Positions 48,018-64,000 of a stretch of DNA of 64,000 nt are shown here, one piece after another. This DNA is from Bugulina stolonifera (lineage: Eukaryota; Bryozoa; Gymnolaemata; Cheilostomatida; Bugulidae), in the NCBI GenBank assembly GCA_935421135.1, contig OW285189.1, forward strand, positions 12,917,072 through 12,981,071, in the 5' to 3' direction. Numbering within the stretch: the stretch's first letter is position 1; each line of letters begins with the position of its first letter. The notes under the pieces were generated by a model. That model ran no database searches. It was not told the DNA's origin and worked only from the letters and a program-made list of their open reading frames with translations. Both the position numbers and the translations under genes were made by a program.

Positions 48018-51000
48018 GCCACCACCGCTGCTGTAATTGCCCACAGCACTATCTTCTAATTTCATAAAAGCAGCAGGCCTATTTAAGAGCCATTCATTTA
48101 GGTTGAGACAAGTAATTGCATGGTACATGGTCAAATGAGTCTCTCGACTTTGCAAAGATAGTAACCTAGTAAACATAAAAGAGTCACTGACTTCCATATT
48201 CATGTGACTTGTACTTGCATTAAGCCAACTTGCATTAGATGATGGAATCTGTATTGTGAGCAATGAGTATTATGGTGAATAATTTAATTGTATGAAATTT
48301 TACCTTGTTTTGCAGTTAGTGAGTTGGGTGTTGATTGCTATTGGAATATGGGCTTACCTGGCTACACAAGAATACAACACAGGATCAAGTGATACAAACA
48401 GTCTGTTTGATATATTCTTTGACATATCTCTGCTATTTATCATATTTGGAGTTGTCATATTCCTCCTGGCCTTCTTTGGAGCCATCGGTGCCCTTCGTGA
48501 AAACACATGTCTTCTTAAAACTGTAAGAGTTAAGACCTATTAGCGTATCATTCAAAAACCCAAAACGTATATTTCAATCCTGAATCACATATATTCAAAT
48601 TATGCTCCTAAATTTTTACCAATACGTCTTTTCTTTGTGTCTTGGAAAATAACTGAATTACCATATATTATTTTGTTTCCTAAATTCTTTTTAAACTCTA
48701 AGTTCTTATCACCCTTTGTCAGACTGGTGTCTTTTTAACATGCCTTAGATACAAAAAGTAAACAACATGCAAACCCAAGACATGCACATTTTTATGTAGC
48801 TACATGTGAGCCCCATGTCAGTTGTGATCCTGTCGTCTAACAAAAATAATAAAAGGTGGCCATGTCAGAGTTAAGTTGTCCAGCCAATCACCATTATCTT
48901 GTAGGGAGTGGAATACATCTTAGGTACTGTACATGTGTTCAATCAAATGATTTGTTTGTCACTGGAATGTTGATTTAGTATAATTAGCACTGATAATGTA
49001 CAATCACCTGCTGTCCCTGGTGATTGTGAAAGCTACAAAACTTCTCTTGATTTGTCTTCATTATAATAGTGTACCAATTTATAGTTTTCTATTTGGTATT
49101 CACATGTAGGAAGTTTATGTTATATATTGTGTACATTTTTTGTAGTCATGTGTTTCACTTTGAATAATCTTTTTTTGTAGTTTGCAGCCTGTCTGATTAT
49201 CATATTCCTCATCGAAGTCGGTATAGTAGTAGCAGTATTTGCTCTCTCTGAAACTGTTAAAAAGAAGCTGCAAGAGATATTGAAAGAGGAGGCAATTGAA
49301 GAATATAGAGATAACATAAACAGTCAAAATATTATAGACTGGTTTCAGGAGACTGTAAGTGTATTACACTCACCCTGCTTGACAAGCCATAATTCATTCA
49401 TTTACATATTTAGTGAGGGTATTTTAGTAGAACCCGCATTGATGTGCATTATATATGTTCACACCTCAAGTGTAAACTGTGTAATAATATATTTGACACC
49501 AAAATTCCCTGCTTCATAGGGATGCACATAACACACAACTCCACCCAGTGTTCGGTCACTCTTTCAACCTACTGATTTTCAATGACTCACTGTTGATGCA
49601 TTTTATAAAAAGTATTTGTGAGTCTCTCTATTATAAAAGTAAAGCACAGTAATGGTAATCAGTGATCAGCAAGGTTGTCCTTTACTCAGTCTTGTCATGG
49701 CATAGAAAAGTGTTCTCATGGGAGATAGTATGCTGTCAATGCTGGTCCACAGTGATATGTTGTATACACATGATGTAAATTGTATAATTAGTAATACATG
49801 TACATTAATACATACAATTTATAGACAGTACTTTGATATAATATACATGTACATGTACAATCATGTAGTTCTGCTCTACTAACTACTTATACAGGTAAAC
49901 CACAGGGGTGTAGCTTTCATTTATTATTGACTACAGATGCAGGAGTTGCTCCTAATTAAATTCAACATTCTCCTGTTTCTATTCAGACTTTGTAATGATG
50001 GAAGAGCAGAGGAAGTTCTAATTAATATTTCTATGTTTTATTATCATTTACTTGTCAGATTAGTTCTACACTTACATCAGTTATAATAGTATGTATCCTC
50101 TGAAGGTAGAAGGACTGGTTGCACTGTGACCTCAAGCCCAAATTTTTGTTGATTTGTAGTTGGCTGACTAATCTTCCCCATAAGGGAAAGTTTAGAAATT
50201 CCTGGTTTTGAAAATTGATGTTTTGTAACTGTATTTATGTTAGGTGCAGTTATGTTGGGGTTTCTAAGGTGATATCAATTTTGCAGCATACTGCTCCTTT
50301 GCCAAACACCAATTTCCAACTGCTATCTTCACCAATTCTAATACTCATCCAGCCAATGAAGTCTTCTCCCTATGTACAGTGGATACTTATATACTTATAC
50401 TCTATGTAGTTCAAATGCTGTGGAGTTGGTGAAGAAGGATATAAGTCATGGCAAAGTAACAAGTACTTTAACTGCACTAGTGATAATAAGGGATTTGAAG
50501 CCTGCTCTGTCCCTTATTCATGCTGTGTAGATCCCTATACATTCGACTCTGAAGTTGCCAACACTAGGTGTGGTGCAGGAGTACTCCAGGAAACTGTGTC
50601 TGTGAGTTCATTATTATTATGTAGATTCGTCATTGTTTATTACATGACTTGTCAAATTGTAATAATTATTACTTATTGTGCTAAAATTTACCAGCTGTCT
50701 GCTAGCCGATTTTAAGAACCCTCGTACCACTACTACTCGTACCACTACTAGTACTACTGCTACCACCACTGCCACCACCACCAGCATCTAACATGAATGC
50801 AGTGCATGTACAGCACACTCTTTCAATGCAGTTCTACTTGAGTCTGGTACTAGTATTACTCTATAAGGTGAATCCTAAGAACTAGAAATCCTATATGGTA
50901 TGCTGTAGCCTATAGTGTTATTCAAAAACATGTCAAATAGGTCAAAATAAAACATCAGATGGATCTAGTAATCTATTTAAATTGTCTAAATCATTTGATT

Positions 51001-51685
51001 GACTTTTCTAAGACTATTCACACGTTGTCCTATATAGAATTCTCACCAGAATTCTGTATTTACTCATCAGAGATATTATAGACATATTATATCGCTGGTA
51101 CTCATCTTATTTAATATAATTTAACAGGGGAAGAAAACTCTTTTATACACATATTATTCTAGTCATTATAGGCTACAGTGTATAATTATGTATGAGCTAG
51201 CAGAGTTTTGTATAACTTTGTTACAGTATATAGCTGTGTGACCTGAAATCCATACCCTTCAAAATGGCGAATTTTATTCTTACCAATGTGTATTTTTAGG
51301 GGGCTGAGGCTTCATCCACGGTGCATACCAGGGGCTGTGTGGATGCGGCAATAGACACAGCTAAAGAAAATATGTTTATCATAGGTGGTGTTGGAATCGG
51401 CATTGTTATACCACAGGTTTGTATTACTATTCATATTTACCAATTATCTGACACAAAATGCATACTACAAGTCATGTATATCCTGCATTATGGAAAGGTG
51501 AGTTTTTAAAATTTTTTTTCCTCTTCCCTGAGGTATTTTGCAATACCATTTAATTATATATATCAGATAATGTACGTGGATATTTTATGGTTATCAGTTT
51601 ATTTCTTTTACAGCTCATTGGAATATTTCTAGCGAAAGTCTTGTGGGGTCAAATAGAGGACCAGAGAGCACGCTGGGGGTCGTAG
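46737..51685 (+). CDS. Tetraspanin B, TspanC8-type, tandem paralogue
   Basis: Six exons: 46737-46889, 48316-48522, 49181-49354, 50410-50601, 51300-51416, 51614-51685; 304 aa. Exon count, phase-0 introns and splice positions match tetraspanin A exactly. An N-terminal cytosolic extension of about 35 residues (Gly/Arg/Glu-rich) precedes [13 protein letters not shown]. The large loop has CCG (181-183), FNC, EAC, SCC, RCG and RGC, again eight cysteines. The start is ATG 46737; the in-frame GTG upstream is not a plausible eukaryotic start. The C-terminal tail is short and charged ([12 protein letters not shown]). Introns are longer than in copy A. Confidence 0.9.
47938..48033. repeat. CTA trinucleotide microsatellite
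   Basis: About thirty mostly perfect CTA units, with CTG and CCA interruptions at the ends, in intron 1 of tetraspanin B. The apparent poly-Ser open frame on the opposite strand is only this repeat. Confidence 0.92.
50721..50785. repeat. ACT/ACC trinucleotide repeat
   Basis: Interrupted CTA/CCA triplets in intron 4 of tetraspanin B, similar in composition to the array at 47.94 kb. Confidence 0.8.
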
Positions 51686-53206
51686 ACGACACGTTTGAGG
51701 TTGTACAATGCAGGTTGAGAGTCAGAACCAGTAAATTAATTAGTTTTAACACAATTTATGCAGTTTATGTTTACAATACTACTTCCTTTCTATATTATAT
51801 ATTTAAACTTCCACCCATTCCATGCATACTACTTCTTTAAATACTGTCATCAGTGTATGACATTGGAATATTTTTGTAGTTTATATTTGATTTGTTTTAT
51901 TAAATAGCTTCACACTTGTTATTGTTTGTTATTCTATACTTAATTCGAGTGTTAGTGATTTTCATGCCACTGTATCTTTTTTATAGAACCAGTTGTTTAG
52001 TGATTCTAATTACAGTGCATATTCTATCATCATCATGTACTGTGAATTTTGTAAAAATTATGCAAGATTATAAACTTGATATTGTCTACCCCTGTCTAAG
52101 GATTGTTTGAAGAAATTCAACTTGAGCCGAAGCCTCAGAATCAATGCAACATCATTCTAAGTTCTGCACAACTGTCATAGTAGTACACTCGCAAGTTCTT
52201 AGTTGTATTTTGAAGTTGTCCTCCCCATTTATGAAATGAGGAGAATTGTGAGAGGACAACTTTATAGCAATGGTTTACTAGTGTTCTTCTGAACCCATGA
52301 AACCAAGGTTTTACATCTACACTGTACATTATGAGTCCAGATAGATTGCAATTAGCGCATACAGGTATATGTGATGTTTTATGCAAGAAATATTACAGGA
52401 ATTACAATAACATTTACAAGTAGTATGCTACCTTCACTCTTGATAAAATTACCTGTTGTTGTCCACCATCACCATGTACAGGAGTTCATTGTAAAAATGC
52501 TGACATGTTCATGTAGGTAGTTACAATAGTGCACATTATATAATTTATATCAAGGAGTAAGTCTCTTACTCCTTGTTTATATCAACAATATGCTGCGCCT
52601 AACGATTTTCTCGTTACTTTCATTGGATGGAAATGTGTAGTTTTGATATATGATGAAAGAAAACTCATTATTATTTGACTTGTATTGTTGGTTCAAGTTG
52701 TCTTCCCTATGAAAGTATTGCGCATCCGAAAACTTCACCTGGGAACCTAAGGATTCTGTTTGTGGCTATTGCTAAGTTAGCAGGTAACAGTATACTATTA
52801 TAGAGTTTAGCTACTTATTGTTGCAATTTGTAACATTTGCTATAGTTTAAAAAATTAAGGAACTCTGCTATGTTGTTAAAATTTCGTGTCACACTCCCTG
52901 GTTTTGGAATATTAATTATTTTTGACAATGTTAGTTGTATTTTGTACATGATATTGTGCAGTTAAGTTTAACACTACAAACTGTGCCTTGTCTTTAGTTT
53001 ATCACCCTAATTTATATTGTACGTTAATCTGGCCCTGTACAGCAGACTAAGTTCGGTGCCAGGTGCGTTTAGTTGTGATGAGTGAGAATCGAACACTGAT
53101 TCTCTATAACTGTAACTCTACTATAGCCTACTCATACTGATACTGACCAATAGTGGTAGTCTAGTGAGAAATCGGAAAGTTAGCGAAGGTTGGAAGATAA
53201 GTTAAG
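51686..53206. other. Intergenic between tetraspanin B and the Ca2+ ATPase
   Basis: 1.5 kb with the 3' UTR of tetraspanin B and the 5' region of the ATPase, both on the plus strand. It contains a perfect short hairpin at 52551-52575. No coding sequence recognised. Confidence 0.5.
52551..52575. repeat. Perfect 11-bp inverted repeat with 3-nt loop
   Basis: CAAGGAGTAAG, TCT, CTTACTCCTTG. Flanks are AT-rich (TTATAT on the left, TTTATA on the right). Too short for a microRNA precursor; function unknown. Confidence 0.85.
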
Positions 53207-62465
<9,259 letters not shown>

Positions 62466-64000
62466 TCTTTTTATTGAATTATTTATTTTCTGACTAGTGA
62501 CAGTAGCTATAAGATTGTATTTATTTATGCCATCATTGTGGTAGCAATATACTGTAGACTACTACATACTTACTATACTAACTTACAATGGTATACATAA
62601 AGAATAATATACTTTTTTGTTTTGTCCTGTTTTGTTATGGATATTGCCTAATGTTATCTGGATTGTTATAGGTTGTATATTACTTATTTCTTTGTGCTAG
62701 CAGTTAGACATGGTACTATTTAGAGGTTTTGTGTATTGAATGGATATCTAGTGTTTGGTCCATTAATGGTAGCTTACTGGCCTGGGTTTCAAGCTCTCAA
62801 AAGAAGTCTTGGGTATGTGGAACTTGAGCATCTCTAGCCTCAGTTGTACAGTTGATCACCAACATGTGTATCCATTCTTTATGGATGTTTGATACCCAGG
62901 CTAGTAGTCTACCTGATGTCTTTGTCCTACTGTAATCTCTACAAGTTATATCTACATAATAATCAATATTATTACATAAAATATTATTGTTGTGTTCATT
63001 AAACATAGCTGAGACAAAATGGAGGATGCTCTTGGTTTTTGAGAAGTTATTTATATTTACCATGTGGTACTCTTTTTGAACTATAGCCAGGTATACCTAG
63101 CTCAGGCTATATACTACACATTTGTCTGGTGCCATATAGTTCAGATATGCACATGATTCTCTTGGCATATGTTGTGAGCCTATTTTTGGGTTTTTTTCCA
63201 TGTAACCTTGCACATAACTCAACGAAACATTCTGCAACCCAAAAATAATTTTTTCTCCATCTGAGGGTCATCCGTCATTATAACATGTGTAACACATGAA
63301 TTATAATATTATTATTAAGATGTAGATATGAAAATGGACAGAATTTCAAACATTTTTCCTTTATTGAAAAACTGAGGAATGAAAATGAACATTATATTAG
63401 TCATTTGGGAAAAGCTATTTTAAATACATCTGAGCCTAATATTTGCTACTGACATTTATGCCTGATTGTGATTTTTGGTAAATCTTCCATTTTGTTGCAG
63501 AGAACTGTTGGAGGTGACATTTTGCTTTACCAACTATCTGTAATGCCAAATATCATCAATAAAGAATTTGTACGCATTTCGCAGAATTACGTTTGATTGC
63601 TGCGTAAAAGTATAGATAATGACGTTTAAAGGTGATAAAAGTGTAATGATGTGTGGATATCAGTTAGCCCGAGTTCCACACTCTTAAATAACTATGCTCT
63701 GGTTTGTTGTTGATATGTTTATTACTACTGTGAGATTTACGGCATTTGGAAAGGAATTTTACTGGTCTAAGGCTAACTAAATAGGCCTAAAAATTCTGTA
63801 TCTTGGGCAACCTACCAAAATAGAAGATACCTTAGTGTGTGGGGGAGAGGTGCTGTACTGGTCAATCTTTTAATAGACCAACTCGGAACTTAAACTAAAC
63901 TTGGAAATATTTTGTTATGGGAAGTTAAATAATCCCTAAGTACTTAGGCATGCAGGAAATAACAAAATAGTTTGGCAATGTTTCGAAACACTCTGTGCCA
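62466..64000. other. 3' flank of SPCA, right window edge
   Basis: No recognisable gene on either strand. The first plus-strand AATAAA is at 63558-63563, about 1.1 kb past the stop. A splice-acceptor-like TTTTGTTGCAG ends at 63501, just before it. A long or spliced SPCA 3' UTR is possible but unproven. Confidence 0.45.
63558..63563 (+). terminator. Candidate poly(A) signal downstream of SPCA
   Basis: First AATAAA on the plus strand after the SPCA stop, 1.1 kb downstream. Confidence 0.3.

Noticed and set aside
47973..48263. Minus-strand open frame ending in a poly-Ser tract
   Set aside because: The serines are the CTA microsatellite read in one frame; it lies in an intron of tetraspanin B and has no family match.
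62797..63063. Minus-strand 88-codon open frame after SPCA
   Set aside because: No family motif, no splice partner, composition like flanking non-coding DNA.

Overview
This is an AT-rich animal nuclear DNA window. All four gene families are split by GT-AG introns, mostly 100 bp to 2.5 kb, and all are metazoan: an ankyrin, a LOXHD1-like multi-PLAT protein, two TspanC8-type tetraspanins and a secretory-pathway Ca2+/Mn2+ ATPase. Compact introns, 99/198-nt ankyrin-repeat exons and one ATP2C-type gene fit an invertebrate, perhaps an early-branching one such as a sponge. The sequence alone does not settle the lineage. Exon borders below were read by hand. Every join keeps reading frame and codon phase, and no transcript data were available.

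Layout. (1) About 1-13.2 kb, minus strand: the 5' part of an ankyrin gene. Three exons carry the N-terminal cap and the first ankyrin repeats. Several possible phase-0 first exons lie upstream in a long 5' intron, and a decayed hAT transposon (5868-7110) sits between them. The gene runs off the left edge of the window. (2) 15.05-40.68 kb, minus strand: a 45-exon LOXHD1-like gene, 8,085 nt of CDS for 2,694 aa and 17 PLAT domains, the largest gene here. Its introns hold a hAT MITE with intact 8-bp target duplications (24716-25449), a minisatellite (36.5 kb) and tRNA-like repeat remnants. (3) 43.3-45.7 kb and 46.7-51.7 kb, plus strand: two tandem six-exon tetraspanin genes with the eight-cysteine large loop of the TspanC8 group. 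The first is head-to-head with the PLAT gene. (4) 53.2-62.5 kb, plus strand: an eight-exon SPCA (ATP2C1/2-type) P-type ATPase of 889 aa, whose last exon alone encodes 520 residues. The right end, 62.5-64 kb, has no recognisable gene.

Functional links. Ankyrin (membrane-skeleton adaptor), multi-PLAT protein (peripheral membrane or cytoskeletal scaffold), TspanC8 (ADAM10 escort in the secretory pathway) and SPCA (Golgi Ca2+/Mn2+ supply) all act at membranes or in secretion. The sequence gives no evidence of co-regulation beyond the head-to-head pair and a short promoter motif shared by the two tetraspanins.

Most interesting: the 17-PLAT array built from repeating phase-1 exon modules; a charged, phospho-motif-rich insert that splits PLAT 8 and contains a coding 33-bp repeat; a PLAT-gene linker exon whose 3' half and downstream intron recur in degenerate form inside the ATPase gene; and the two hAT elements with target-site duplications.
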